Part shown: positions 8,435-16,788 of the stretch, one piece after another
Layout: the number at the start of each line of letters is the position of its first letter
How positions within the stretch are numbered: the stretch's first letter is position 1
Source: an uncultured cyanobacterium
Lineage (GTDB): Bacteria > Cyanobacteriota > Cyanobacteriia > Thermosynechococcales > Thermosynechococcaceae
Direction: 5' to 3'
Assembly (NCBI GenBank): GCA_937951315.1
Contig: CALFCG010000356.1
Location: 1 to 35,083, forward strand
Length of the DNA: 35,083 nt
Translations under genes and position numbers: made by a program
The notes under the pieces: model-generated
Told to the model about the DNA's origin: nothing
Seen by the model: the letters and a program-made list of their open reading frames with translations, nothing else
Database searches by the model: none

Positions 8435-9070
8435 ATGGCAGGAATTTCCGCACAACAGGTTAAAGAACTGCGCGAAAAAACTGGCGCAGGGATGATGGAT
8501 TGCAAAAAAGCCCTCAAGGAGACCAAGGGGGATCTAGAGGAGGCGATTGCCTATCTTCGCAAGAAGGGACTGGCTTCAGCCGGTAAGAAGTCAGGGCGGG
8601 TCACCGCTGAAGGTCTTGTCGATAGTTATATTCACTTTGGTGGCCAAATTGGCGTCATGGTGGAAGTTAACTGTGAGACAGATTTTGTCGCTCGGAATGA
8701 TGCCTTTAAAGAGCTCGTTCAAGATATTGCGAAGCAAATTGCAGCTTGCCCCAATGTGGTTTACGTCAAGGTTGACGATATTCCCTCTGAAATTGTCGAG
8801 ACTGAAAAGTCGGTTGCGATGGGGTCTGATGCTTTAAAGGGCAAGCCCGAAAAGGTGAAGGAGAAAATTGTCCAAGGTAAATTGGATAAGACTTTGCGTG
8901 AGCTTTGTCTGCTTGATCAGCCTTTCATCAAAGATCAGAGCATGACTGTAGAGGAGTTAGTTAAGCAGGCTATCTCTAAACTGGGTGAAAATATTCAAGT
9001 GAGTCGGTTTAGCCGCTTTGTCCTCGGTGAAGGGATTGAGGACTCTGAGTCAGAATCTGAAGACGAATAG
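8435..9070 (+). CDS. tsf: Elongation factor Ts
   Basis: A 211-aa EF-Ts, the nucleotide exchange factor that releases GDP from EF-Tu. The N-terminal UBA-like domain ([20 protein letters not shown], then KKALKET) is followed by the signature ETDFVARN (about 81-88). It is of the short form typical of cyanobacteria and plastids rather than the ~280-aa enterobacterial form. The acidic tail ([10 protein letters not shown]) parallels the acidic tail of S2 encoded just upstream. It is the second gene of the rpsB-tsf operon and is followed by an intrinsic terminator. Confidence 0.97.
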   Translation: MAGISAQQVKELREKTGAGMMDCKKALKETKGDLEEAIAYLRKKGLASAGKKSGRVTAEGLVDSYIHFGGQIGVMVEVNCETDFVARNDAFKELVQDIAKQIAACPNVVYVKVDDIPSEIVETEKSVAMGSDALKGKPEKVKEKIVQGKLDKTLRELCLLDQPFIKDQSMTVEELVKQAISKLGENIQVSRFSRFVLGEGIEDSESESEDE

Positions 9071-9124
9071 GGCGTTATTTAAATTCGTGATCTTCATGAG
9101 TTGATCGGCTGCTTTTAAAACGTT

Positions 9125-9155
9125 GGGGTGAACAGTTTTGTTTGCCCCATTTTTT
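9125..9155 (+). terminator. Intrinsic terminator after tsf
   Basis: GGGGTGAAC (9125-9133) pairs with GTTTGCCCC (9140-9148), including two G-U pairs, around a 6-nt loop, and is followed by A then six T residues. It lies 54 bp after the tsf stop and would end the rpsB-tsf transcript. Confidence 0.85.
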
Positions 9156-9277
9156 ATGGGCGGCCCTTCTGCAGTGACTGAGGTTATTTTTGCTTGAATG
9201 ATTTAGGCTGATGACGTTAATAAGAGGGAGAATGCTCTCTTGGAAACTGATTTCTGGCTTTTAGACGGTGTGCAGGT

Positions 9278-10096
9278 ATGGGTGCAAATATTCATAAACT
9301 TCAACAAGCATTGGAAGGACTGGAGGTTCAGGCAGCTCAGCTTGCTCAAAATATCTATTCGCTTTATCAAGATTACCTGGCTGAGTTAGGACAGTCGGTT
9401 TCCAAGCAACTGGTTCGCGCTGCCTATCACCTCTGTACGCAAACTGAACCAGAAGCTTTTATGGCACTCTCACTGAGTCAGCAACAGTCTTTGCAACAGG
9501 GATTGCAAAAATTAGGCTGGCAGCTCCAACAATCTCTACTACAGACGCTTCAGGAAACGATTGTGACTGATGCTGAGCGCAGGGTTCCTGAAGGTCTCAT
9601 GCTTGCGGTTCAAGAACTTGAGGAAATAATCGTCGGAGCCCTACAGCAAACATCTCGAGACGCAAATTATTTACTCCAAGACCATCAAATTGTTCAGATT
9701 CAGTCGATGGACACGCTGTTCAAGATTGCTGCTAAGGCTGACGAAGCGGGGCGTCCCATTACGAGTCCTCCCCATCTGCTTAAAGCTTTAGTGGAAGCAA
9801 AGGAATCTGATCAAGAAGAAGAAAATGTACCTGTTGTTGCTGTCTATCTGCAAATTACAGATATTGAGCTGGCAGATTCAGAATTAATGGTTTGGCGACA
9901 TCAGTTGCGTCAAGCGATGCAGAAGGTGACAGCGCTAAATAAAGACTATTCCCAGAAACAAAAGGCTCAGAAGACTGCTGAGGCAGAGTCTGCCTGGAGG
10001 GCAAGTTGGTTTCCCTATCAGCCTGAGGAGATATCCCGAATGGGACGCGAAGATGAAAGCCCAGCCGACGACGAGGATTCTAATGAGGCCTCATGA
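9278..10096 (+). CDS. Conserved hypothetical protein, helical with acidic tail
   Basis: A 272-aa protein I do not recognise as a named family. The first ~150 residues are Gln/Leu-rich and almost certainly helical (KLQQALEGLEVQAAQLAQNI), with coiled-coil character. A central part (about 170-205) has beta-like segments (VVAVYLQITDIELA). The C-terminus is acidic and probably disordered (DESPADDEDSNEAS). There is no signal peptide or membrane segment. Its own promoter is expected because a terminator ends the upstream operon. It precedes der by 186 bp on the same strand; a shared ribosome-biogenesis role is conceivable from context only. ATG 9278 has a weak purine-rich upstream region. Confidence 0.7.
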   Translation: MGANIHKLQQALEGLEVQAAQLAQNIYSLYQDYLAELGQSVSKQLVRAAYHLCTQTEPEAFMALSLSQQQSLQQGLQKLGWQLQQSLLQTLQETIVTDAERRVPEGLMLAVQELEEIIVGALQQTSRDANYLLQDHQIVQIQSMDTLFKIAAKADEAGRPITSPPHLLKALVEAKESDQEEENVPVVAVYLQITDIELADSELMVWRHQLRQAMQKVTALNKDYSQKQKAQKTAEAESAWRASWFPYQPEEISRMGREDESPADDEDSNEAS

Positions 10097-10282
10097 GCGT
10101 CTATACAGAGATCAAGGAGCGTCACTGTGCAAAAATACGTTCCGATTCACAATTGAGGCGCATGTCTGGTTTTTGAATCTAGAATGTCTAGCTGCATATA
10201 TATGAGTCATGCCTGAACACGCTACACTGGTCAATTGGGTTCTATATCACTATTGCCCCAGAGTATTCAAAGGATAAAGTTG

Positions 10283-11653
10283 ATGGGTTTGCCAGTTGTA
10301 GCCATTGTGGGCCGTCCCAATGTCGGTAAATCAACGCTTGTTAATCGCCTGACGGGGATGATGGCTGCGATTGTTCATGATTCGCCGGGGGTGACTCGGG
10401 ATCGCACCTATCGTCGTGCTCTGTGGCAGGGCCGGGATTTTTTAGTGGTGGATACAGGGGGGCTCGTATTTGATGATGATTCAGAATTTTTACCTCACAT
10501 TCGCCAACAGGTGATGACGGCGCTTTCTGAAGCGGATGTTGTGGTAATGGTGGTGGACGGTCAGGCGGGGCCCACCGCTGCGGATGAGTCTATTGCCCAT
10601 TGGTTACGGCAGCAGCCCACCCCGATTGTATTGGCGGTTAATAAATGTGAGTCCCCTCAACAAGGCGTTGTGCAGGCGGCTCAGTTCTGGGAGTTGTCCC
10701 TAGGGGAGCCGATCCCACTTTCGAGTATTCATGGTAGCGGGACTGGAGATCTGTTGGATCTTGTGGCTGAGGAACTGCCCGATGTGGATCAGGTGGATGA
10801 TGCTGAGGAGACGAAGGTTGCGATCGTCGGACGGCCCAATGTGGGGAAGTCCAGTTTGCTGAATGCCTTTGTGGGTGAGACCCGATCGATTGTGAGTCCC
10901 ATTTCTGGTACAACACGAGATGCCATTGATATGGTGGCCCAGCGAGGCGATCAGATCTATCGGTTTATTGATACCGCAGGCATCCGTAAGAAGAAGAATG
11001 TGAAGTATGGGCCTGAATTTTTTAGTATCAACCGAGCCTTCAAGGCGATTCGCAGAGCGGATGTGGTTTTGTTAGTTCTCGATGCTTCTGATGGGATTAC
11101 GGAGCAAGATCAAAAGCTGGCCGGTCGGATTGCTGATGATGGTCGAGGTTGTGTGGTGGTGGTGAATAAGTGGGACACCATTGCGAAAGATAATTACACG
11201 ATCTATGAATTTGAGAAGAAGCTTCAAGCCCGCCTCAATTTTCTCGATTGGACTGAGATGATTTTTGTGAGTGCTAAGACAGGACAGAGGGTCGAAAAAA
11301 TTATCAATTTGGTGGATAGTGCTGCGGAACAGCATCAGCGTCGGGTCACGACTTCTGTGATTAATGAAGTGCTGGAAGAAGCGGTGAGTTGGCATTCTCC
11401 ACCGACATCACGCCAGGGACGACAGGGCAAGATTTATTATGGAACGCAGGTTAGTAGTCAGCCGCCTGCGATTGCACTGTTCGTCAATAACCCCGATCTC
11501 TTCAAAGATAACTATCGCCGTTATATCGAGGGCCAGTTTCGCAAGAATCTTGGGTTTACCGGAACGCCGATTCGCTTGTTCTGGCGGGGTAAACGTGCGC
11601 GTGAAATTGAGCGAACGGTTAATCGAGCGACGCGTGTGAAAAGCAGTTATTAG
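10283..11653 (+). CDS. der: Ribosome biogenesis GTPase Der (EngA)
   Basis: A 456-aa GTPase needed for 50S subunit assembly. It has two tandem G domains: the first with GRPNVGKST (residues 10-18), DTGG and NKCE, the second with GRPNVGKSS (near 183), DTAG and NKWD, followed by a C-terminal KH-like domain ending in a basic tail. Two GTPase domains in series are unique to Der. The ORF track starts at a TTG at 10235, but ATG 10283 ([10 protein letters not shown]) matches the family start and has AAAGGA a few bases upstream, so I use 10283. Length is normal. Confidence 0.95.
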   Translation: MGLPVVAIVGRPNVGKSTLVNRLTGMMAAIVHDSPGVTRDRTYRRALWQGRDFLVVDTGGLVFDDDSEFLPHIRQQVMTALSEADVVVMVVDGQAGPTAADESIAHWLRQQPTPIVLAVNKCESPQQGVVQAAQFWELSLGEPIPLSSIHGSGTGDLLDLVAEELPDVDQVDDAEETKVAIVGRPNVGKSSLLNAFVGETRSIVSPISGTTRDAIDMVAQRGDQIYRFIDTAGIRKKKNVKYGPEFFSINRAFKAIRRADVVLLVLDASDGITEQDQKLAGRIADDGRGCVVVVNKWDTIAKDNYTIYEFEKKLQARLNFLDWTEMIFVSAKTGQRVEKIINLVDSAAEQHQRRVTTSVINEVLEEAVSWHSPPTSRQGRQGKIYYGTQVSSQPPAIALFVNNPDLFKDNYRRYIEGQFRKNLGFTGTPIRLFWRGKRAREIERTVNRATRVKSSY

Positions 11654-11902
11654 GGAGAGATGATCGTGATGTGCTTTACCTGACTGAACCCGCGATCACT
11701 AATCTACGTCTCAACTAAAGTTGATCCTGTTTCAATTCCCGAACTGCTCTGGAGAATCTCGATTATCGGGCTTATATTTAGACAGGGAGCTGATTGTTCT
11801 GTGCGCTATGAGCTTTCGCATTCCTCTTAAAGATGCCTATCATAGAGCCTGAGGCTGGATCAAAAAGCTGTGTGTCCGTAATATTGCCGTTTGACTTTTT
11901 CC
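11654..11902. other. Intergenic region between der and DUF4335-like gene
   Basis: A 249-bp gap. No terminator with a T-run and no confident promoter could be placed. The short ORFs crossing it are out of frame with the real genes and lack ribosome binding sites. Confidence 0.4.
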
Positions 11903-13465
11903 ATGGCCGTTATCACTCGACAATATGCACCCCCTACTTGCACTCTCGAGGTGACGGCACAAACCTCTGCGTTGTCTCGATGGACGCGGCAGCCCGTCCT
12001 GAAGTCCCTAGATTTTCTGCTGAGTTTCAACGAACTTTGCGATCGCAACCAACAACCCCTCGAAGTTCAGGGCAATCAAGAACAGCTTGAGTCTCTTTCA
12101 GAAGCTGTTTCTGCTTATACCCAAGAATTCTTGGGACAAAGTTTAGTGCCATTACCGGATGAACGCCTCCGCTCAGAACCATCTCAAGCAGAGCCAGAGG
12201 TTCAGACCGCCGATCTCTCCGGCGAGGCCGCAGCAACTGTGACCCTCCCCGTACCGCTTCATCTACGCCCGCGCAATTTACTCAGCCATGAACTTGTGTT
12301 GGGATCACTTGCCACTGAGGCTTCAGGTGCTGTGATTCAGCTTAAAGCCTCTCAACTCTTTGATCTCGCGACTGCGTTAGATGAATATGGTGCTGAGATT
12401 GAGACGCTTCCAGCTCAAGTGCCCCAGCCGGCTCGACCCTCTGTTCCTGTTTGGGCACGTGCCGCGGGTGTCATCTTGCTTGTGGGAGGAACCACGGCGG
12501 CCCTCTCCCAGTTTCTCTACACTGGCTTTGGCGGACCCACCTCGACGATCTCCCAAAAAGATCAGGAGTCGACATCGCAGGAGACCGCACCCGTTGCAAA
12601 CTTGCCGTCTCCTGCTGTACCTTCTCCGACACTCGATGAAGCGCCTTTGCCGCAGCCTACTCAGGCGTTGCCGACTGTAAAGCTTCCAAAGCGTGACTTT
12701 GGAGACTCAAAAACGAACCCATTTCCAGCGTCGTTGCGTCCCTCAAATTCACAAAGTGCACCATCAGCATCTCAGCCCATAGCCAAACCCAAAGCAGCGC
12801 AGCAGGCACCGTTGGCAAAATTACCGTCACTCCCTGAGCCACCAGCTCCCGTCGATCTGAACTTGGAACAATTGAAAGAGCCTAAGACGACGGACGCTCC
12901 TACCACGATTGCGGGCCGACCACCGATAGAACTTGGACAAACAAATATAGGTCGTTCGGGGACAAGCGCCGCGTCAGAGTCATTGAAGTCTTCAGATGTA
13001 TTGAAGTCTAGCCCTCAGGCCGGTGTTAGTGCTGAAAGTGAGGCGTCGTTTAGCACGGCTGATGTCGAAAAGGTTCCTCAGCTGGAGCAGGCAAAGCCTG
13101 CTGCTCCGGCTGCTGTCAGTCCTGGGGCTCCCGTTCCCCCGGAATCTCAGGCTCGGAATCGAACCGCTTTTGATGTGACGCCGCAGATTGCGGAGGCTCG
13201 TCAGTACCTTGCCCAGCGTTGGCAAGTTCCAGCGAATTTGAAACAGACGCTCCAGTATACGCTTGTCCTCAACGCTGACGGTACGATCGGGCAAATTAAG
13301 CCTCGAGGACAAGCGGCCACCCAGTATTTGGGGCAGACTCCGATCCCCGAAACCAATCAACCCTTTGTTTCGCCGACGCCAGCATCTGGGAAGAAGACGA
13401 TCCGGGTTGTTCTGGGCGCTGATGGTAGTGTTCTAACTTTTCCGGAGTCCAGTCCGTCTGATTGA
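11903..13465 (+). CDS. DUF4335-like cyanobacterial protein with one membrane segment
   Basis: A 520-aa protein. The N-terminal ~150 residues (MAVITRQYAPPTCTLEVTA, then LSFNELCD and LRPRNLLSHELVLG) match my memory of the cyanobacterial DUF4335 domain. A single membrane segment at about residues 184-208 (AAGVILLVGGTTAALSQFLY) is followed by a ~200-residue Pro/Ala/Ser-rich linker and a small folded C-terminal part (about 410-520; YTLVLNADGTIGQIKPRGQA, VVLGADGSVLTF). This TonB-like layout of cytosolic domain, anchor, periplasmic spacer and C-terminal domain suggests an envelope-spanning protein, but the function is unknown. ATG 11903 is preferred to the TTG at 11891. The stop overlaps the dusA ATG by one base (TGATG), indicating translational coupling. 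Confidence 0.75.
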   Translation: MAVITRQYAPPTCTLEVTAQTSALSRWTRQPVLKSLDFLLSFNELCDRNQQPLEVQGNQEQLESLSEAVSAYTQEFLGQSLVPLPDERLRSEPSQAEPEVQTADLSGEAAATVTLPVPLHLRPRNLLSHELVLGSLATEASGAVIQLKASQLFDLATALDEYGAEIETLPAQVPQPARPSVPVWARAAGVILLVGGTTAALSQFLYTGFGGPTSTISQKDQESTSQETAPVANLPSPAVPSPTLDEAPLPQPTQALPTVKLPKRDFGDSKTNPFPASLRPSNSQSAPSASQPIAKPKAAQQAPLAKLPSLPEPPAPVDLNLEQLKEPKTTDAPTTIAGRPPIELGQTNIGRSGTSAASESLKSSDVLKSSPQAGVSAESEASFSTADVEKVPQLEQAKPAAPAAVSPGAPVPPESQARNRTAFDVTPQIAEARQYLAQRWQVPANLKQTLQYTLVLNADGTIGQIKPRGQAATQYLGQTPIPETNQPFVSPTPASGKKTIRVVLGADGSVLTFPESSPSD

Positions 13466-14460
13466 TGACTATGAACCCAGTCCCATCCCGAATTAGCGTT
13501 GCGCCGATGATGGATCGGACGGATCGGCATTTCCGGTACTTTATGCGCCAATTGACCCGATATACATTGTTGTATACGGAGATGGTGACCAGCGCAGCTA
13601 TTTTATACGGTGATCGTGATCATCTCCTCAGCTTTAGCCCTGAAGAAAAGCCTCTCTCTTTGCAAGTCGGTGGGGATCAACCCCAAGACCTTGCCACCTG
13701 TGCGCGAATCGCTGAAGACATGGGCTATGACGAAATTAACCTCAATGTAGGATGTCCCAGTAGTCGCGTCCAATCCGGGAATTTCGGAGCTTGTTTGATG
13801 ATGCGGCCCGAGCATGTTGCGGACTGTGTGGCTGCAATGCGTCAGGCCACTCGGTTACCTGTGACGGTGAAGCATCGCATTGGTGTGGATGATTGCGATC
13901 GCTACCAAGACATGGCCAATTTTGTACAGGTTGTTTCTGAAGCAGGTTGCCAACGTTTTACTGTCCATGCTCGTAAAGCATGGCTCCAGGGTCTCAGTCC
14001 CAAAGAAAATCGAACTGTTCCCCCACTGCGCTATGACGATGTCTATCGCCTTAAACGCGATTTCCCTGATCTGTGGATTGAGATCAATGGTGGCATTACT
14101 GATCTTGAACAGACACAAGGCCATCTAAAGGCTGTTGACGCTGTCATGATTGGAAGGGCTGCCTACGATACCCCTTATCTGTTTGCTACGGTTGATCAAT
14201 CGGTTGGGGGAATACCTGGTTTGCCGCGTTCACGGTCAGATATTGCTGCGGCGATGCTGCCCTACATTGCACGTTGGACTGGCCAGGGGCTGAAGCTAAA
14301 TTCCATTACCCGACATATGCTACAGCTCTATCATGGGCAACCGGGCAGCCGCATCTGGAAGCGCCATTTAACAGAGAAATCTCGGGCCGGTGCCGGTCCT
14401 GAAGTCGTGGAAACGGCCCTAACTAAACTTACCGATATAGGTCTCGGATGTGCCGTCTAA
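13465..14460 (+). CDS. dusA: tRNA-dihydrouridine synthase A
   Basis: A 331-aa FMN-dependent enzyme that reduces uridines in the tRNA D-loop using NADPH. It carries SVAPMMDRTDRHFRYF, the catalytic-cysteine block NLNVGCPSSRVQ (C97), KHRIGVDD, FTVHARKAWLQGLSPKENR and the phosphate-binding MIGRAAYDTPYLF. The ARKAWLxGLSPKENR stretch is typical of DusA. The start ATG at 13465 overlaps the upstream stop; another ATG lies two codons downstream. The last 42 bp overlap the 3' end of the convergent SDR gene, which is unusual. Confidence 0.95.
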   Translation: MTMNPVPSRISVAPMMDRTDRHFRYFMRQLTRYTLLYTEMVTSAAILYGDRDHLLSFSPEEKPLSLQVGGDQPQDLATCARIAEDMGYDEINLNVGCPSSRVQSGNFGACLMMRPEHVADCVAAMRQATRLPVTVKHRIGVDDCDRYQDMANFVQVVSEAGCQRFTVHARKAWLQGLSPKENRTVPPLRYDDVYRLKRDFPDLWIEINGGITDLEQTQGHLKAVDAVMIGRAAYDTPYLFATVDQSVGGIPGLPRSRSDIAAAMLPYIARWTGQGLKLNSITRHMLQLYHGQPGSRIWKRHLTEKSRAGAGPEVVETALTKLTDIGLGCAV

Positions 14461-15243
14461 TGTAAATAGATCGCGGGGTTGGAAAGCGGTTAATAAGCGC
14501 CATAGCATTTTTGACCAAGTGAACCAAGCAATGGTTGCACCGCTGCGATTATTCTGGAGAACGCGATCAGCGAGCCAAGGTGCAACGGTTTCAACATTGT
14601 CTCCAAACAAATTGAAAACGGTTTTGACCCGTTCTAAACCCGCGGGATCTTCACGGAACTGATCGGCCACGAGCTTGGTGACGACCATACCCGGAGACAA
14701 TGTGCTGACCTTTACCGTTGTTCCCTTTGTTTCTTGAATGAGAGCCTTCGTTAAATATCGGACGCCAGACTTGCTGGTTCCATATCCCGTCATTCCTTGC
14801 AAAATCTGTCCACTCGAACCATGGCCTTCCATGTTGTAAACATGACCATGTCCCTGCTTTAACATGCCTTTGATGGCCACCTGTGAACAGTATGCTAGAC
14901 CCAATAAATTGGTCGAAATGACAGTTTGTAAGGTTTGGGCTGACAACTCCCATAATGCCTTCATGGGATGGTTAATGCCTGCATTGTTGATCCATACATC
15001 CACGCATCCCCAAGCTTTAAGGGTTGCATCCCACAGGCCCTGAACTTGTTCAGAGTTAGAGACATCACAACGAAATCCCTGCACCTTTTCTTGGCCATAT
15101 TGAGCCGAAAGCGACTTCACTGCCCGATCGATGCTCTGCTGGGAACGTCCACTAATCATGACCCGACATCCGCGAGATAGGAAAGCATCTGCTAAGCCGT
15201 ATCCAATACCACGAGAACTGCCGGTGATCACAATGTTCTTCAC
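14419..15243 (-). CDS. Short-chain dehydrogenase resembling chlorophyll b reductase (NOL/NYC1-like)
   Basis: A 274-aa SDR with the NAD(P) motif TGSSRGIG (7-14), NNAG (86-89), a catalytic Ser at 143/144 and YGTSK (Y154, K158). Beyond the generic SDR fold, blocks resemble plant NOL/NYC1: the WINNAG context, STNLLGL, HVYNMEGHGSSG and TLSPGMVVTKL. These plant enzymes reduce the C7 formyl of chlorophyll(ide) b to hydroxymethyl, the first step of chlorophyll b to a conversion. Similar SDRs may also exist in cyanobacteria lacking chlorophyll b, so the activity is inferred. The divergent neighbour is a Pcb-like antenna, which strengthens a pigment role. The 3' end overlaps dusA by 42 bp. ATG 15243 directly precedes the Rossmann strand, so the start is secure. 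Confidence 0.8.
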   Translation of the reverse strand: MKNIVITGSSRGIGYGLADAFLSRGCRVMISGRSQQSIDRAVKSLSAQYGQEKVQGFRCDVSNSEQVQGLWDATLKAWGCVDVWINNAGINHPMKALWELSAQTLQTVISTNLLGLAYCSQVAIKGMLKQGHGHVYNMEGHGSSGQILQGMTGYGTSKSGVRYLTKALIQETKGTTVKVSTLSPGMVVTKLVADQFREDPAGLERVKTVFNLFGDNVETVAPWLADRVLQNNRSGATIAWFTWSKMLWRLLTAFQPRDLFTLDGTSETYIGKFS

Positions 15244-15645
15244 GAATGTTCCGTTTGTTACAACATATGAGAACTACTTTAACAAAAGTTAACAAAAATG
15301 TCACCCCTTCATTCTCTGATGGTGTTCGGGGTATTTGTCCAAGCCGATTTGGTCTCAAATGTCTCAGGCATCCTGCTGTTCCTGTGTTCTGCTGGGGGAT
15401 GAAAACTGTTGAGGCTAAGACTGTGTGGGGACGTCGGATCTTATTTCTGGGCACAGGAATGGAGTGTGTCCAGATTGTGCGGAAGAGTTTCAATAGCGCT
15501 TGTTGTGAGGTTCACAGCGGCGTAACATTATATTTTATGGGTCTGTATTTAGAGTTCGTTGATGGGCTCTAACGGGAATATCCTCAAAAAGTGCAGGCCA
15601 ATATCATGGAGTAGTTTTTCCTAAAGCGTTTTTGGAATAAACACA
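15244..15645. promoter_or_regulatory. 402-bp divergent SDR/pcb control region
   Basis: No supported gene; the 108-aa plus-strand ORF looks spurious. Near the SDR start are TTACA at 15258 and TTAACA at 15279 and 15289, spaced 21 and 10 bp, a phased array like the one at 2435-2503. Near the pcb side, TGTGAGGTTCACA (15504-15516) is a perfect inverted repeat about 12 bp before a TATATT box (15529-15534), suitable for an operator at the -35 of a pcb promoter. The leader from there to the pcb ATG would be about 100 nt. Assignments are inferred. Confidence 0.45.
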
Positions 15646-16689
15646 ATGACTAGTGCAAATGCAAACGTTGAGTATGGGGCTTTAGCTGGCAATGGTCGCC
15701 TAATCGACTTTTCCGGTAAATGGCTTGCTGCTCATATTGGGCAGTATTCCCTTATCTGTCTATGGGCTTCACTCATTACATTTTTAGAGGTTTCGTCTTA
15801 TAACCCTGAGCTGCCAATGGGTGAACAGGGACTCATTTTGATCCCACACTTGGCAGCCTTTGGTATGGGGGTTGAACCCGGTGGGGTAATTGACACCAGC
15901 ACCTATACCCTATCTGCGTTTGGCCACCTTTTTGGTGCCGCCATCTATGCCTTCGGTGCGTTCTTTCATAGTCGTTTCGCTCCTGGTGAGCTTGGCGACA
16001 TTGAGGGGCGAGGTTCCAAGTGGGAATTTGAATGGGATGATCCTAAAAAACTCGGTTTCATTCTTGGGCACCACCTATTGTTCCTAGGTGCTACAGCTCT
16101 TCTGTTTGTGGCTTGGATTCGCTTCCACGGTATCTATGACCCTGCCATTGGCGATATTCGTGCTGTTAGTAATCCGGGTGCCACCATTCGGAGTGTGGTT
16201 CTTGAGTATGGTTTGTTTACCCCCGGTCACAACCCTTACTTTGTCGATAACTTAGAAGATATTGCCTCAGGACATGCCTTTATTGGTGTCGTAGAGATTT
16301 GTGGTGGTGTCTGGCATATTACTCAGAAGCCCTATGAGTGGGCCACTCGACTCTTGAGTTCTCTCTATTCTGCAGATGGTCAGCTTTGCTCTGCTTTGGC
16401 GGGTCTGTCAGTGCTTGGTTTTGCTGCCGCCTACTACTCTGCTGTCAATACTGTGGCTTACCCCGTTGAGTTCTTTGGCCCACCCTTGAGTCTAGAACTT
16501 ACTATCTTTCCTAGGTTTGTCGATACAGTCGATTTACCAAGTGGCGTCTTTTCCGCTCGTGCTTGGCTGTCTAACGTCCATTTCCTGTTGGCCTTCTTTA
16601 TTCTTCAGGGACACCTCTACCATGCGCTTAAGGCTTGTGGTTTTGAGTTTGAGCGTATTCCTGAAGCACTGGGTTCTATCTCAGACTAA
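15646..16689 (+). CDS. Pcb/IsiA-family chlorophyll-binding antenna protein
   Basis: A 347-aa thylakoid protein of the CP43-like six-helix antenna family. Recognisable blocks: MGEQGLILIPHLAAFGMGV, the segment around residues 129-146 with WDDPKKLGFILGHHLLFLG, and FHGIYDPAIGD. Histidines in the helices (H30, H68, H94, H108, H142/143, H210, H224, H312, H323, H326) are the likely chlorophyll ligands. The large lumenal loop of CP43 (PsbC, ~470 aa) between helices V and VI is missing, which separates it from psbC. The sequence could be a Pcb (chlorophyll a/b or d antenna) or a divergent IsiA; isiB does not follow, and the divergent NOL-like SDR favours Pcb. The upstream ribosome site is weak (GGA). 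A strong terminator follows. I cannot say from sequence whether it serves PSI or PSII. Confidence 0.92.
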   Translation: MTSANANVEYGALAGNGRLIDFSGKWLAAHIGQYSLICLWASLITFLEVSSYNPELPMGEQGLILIPHLAAFGMGVEPGGVIDTSTYTLSAFGHLFGAAIYAFGAFFHSRFAPGELGDIEGRGSKWEFEWDDPKKLGFILGHHLLFLGATALLFVAWIRFHGIYDPAIGDIRAVSNPGATIRSVVLEYGLFTPGHNPYFVDNLEDIASGHAFIGVVEICGGVWHITQKPYEWATRLLSSLYSADGQLCSALAGLSVLGFAAAYYSAVNTVAYPVEFFGPPLSLELTIFPRFVDTVDLPSGVFSARAWLSNVHFLLAFFILQGHLYHALKACGFEFERIPEALGSISD

Positions 16690-16711
16690 GTTCTTACATT
16701 TTGATCACTTG

Positions 16712-16742
16712 AGACTGCTGATGAAGGTCAGCAGTCTTTTTT
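16712..16742 (+). terminator. Intrinsic terminator after the pcb-like gene
   Basis: AGACTGCTGA (16712-16721) pairs perfectly with TCAGCAGTCT (16728-16737) around a 6-nt loop and is followed by a T-run. It lies 22 bp after the pcb stop, so the antenna gene is probably monocistronic and separate from azoR. Confidence 0.92.
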
Positions 16743-16788
16743 ATTCCCGACTTGTTTTTAGGCCTGAAGAGACTGCCCCGGAAACATC

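Noticed and set aside
8203-8526. 107-aa minus-strand ORF rich in Ala/Ser/Gly/Thr
   Set aside because: It is the reverse-strand reading of the rpsB tail repeats and the tsf start.
15246-15572. 108-aa plus-strand ORF in the SDR/pcb control region
   Set aside because: Composition is Cys/Arg-rich without a domain, and it covers the probable promoter elements of both genes.
15646-16689. PsbC (CP43) or PsaL identity for the antenna gene
   Set aside because: Too short for CP43 with no large lumenal loop, and unlike PsaL in length and motifs; the WDDPKKLGFILGHHL block is Pcb/IsiA-type.
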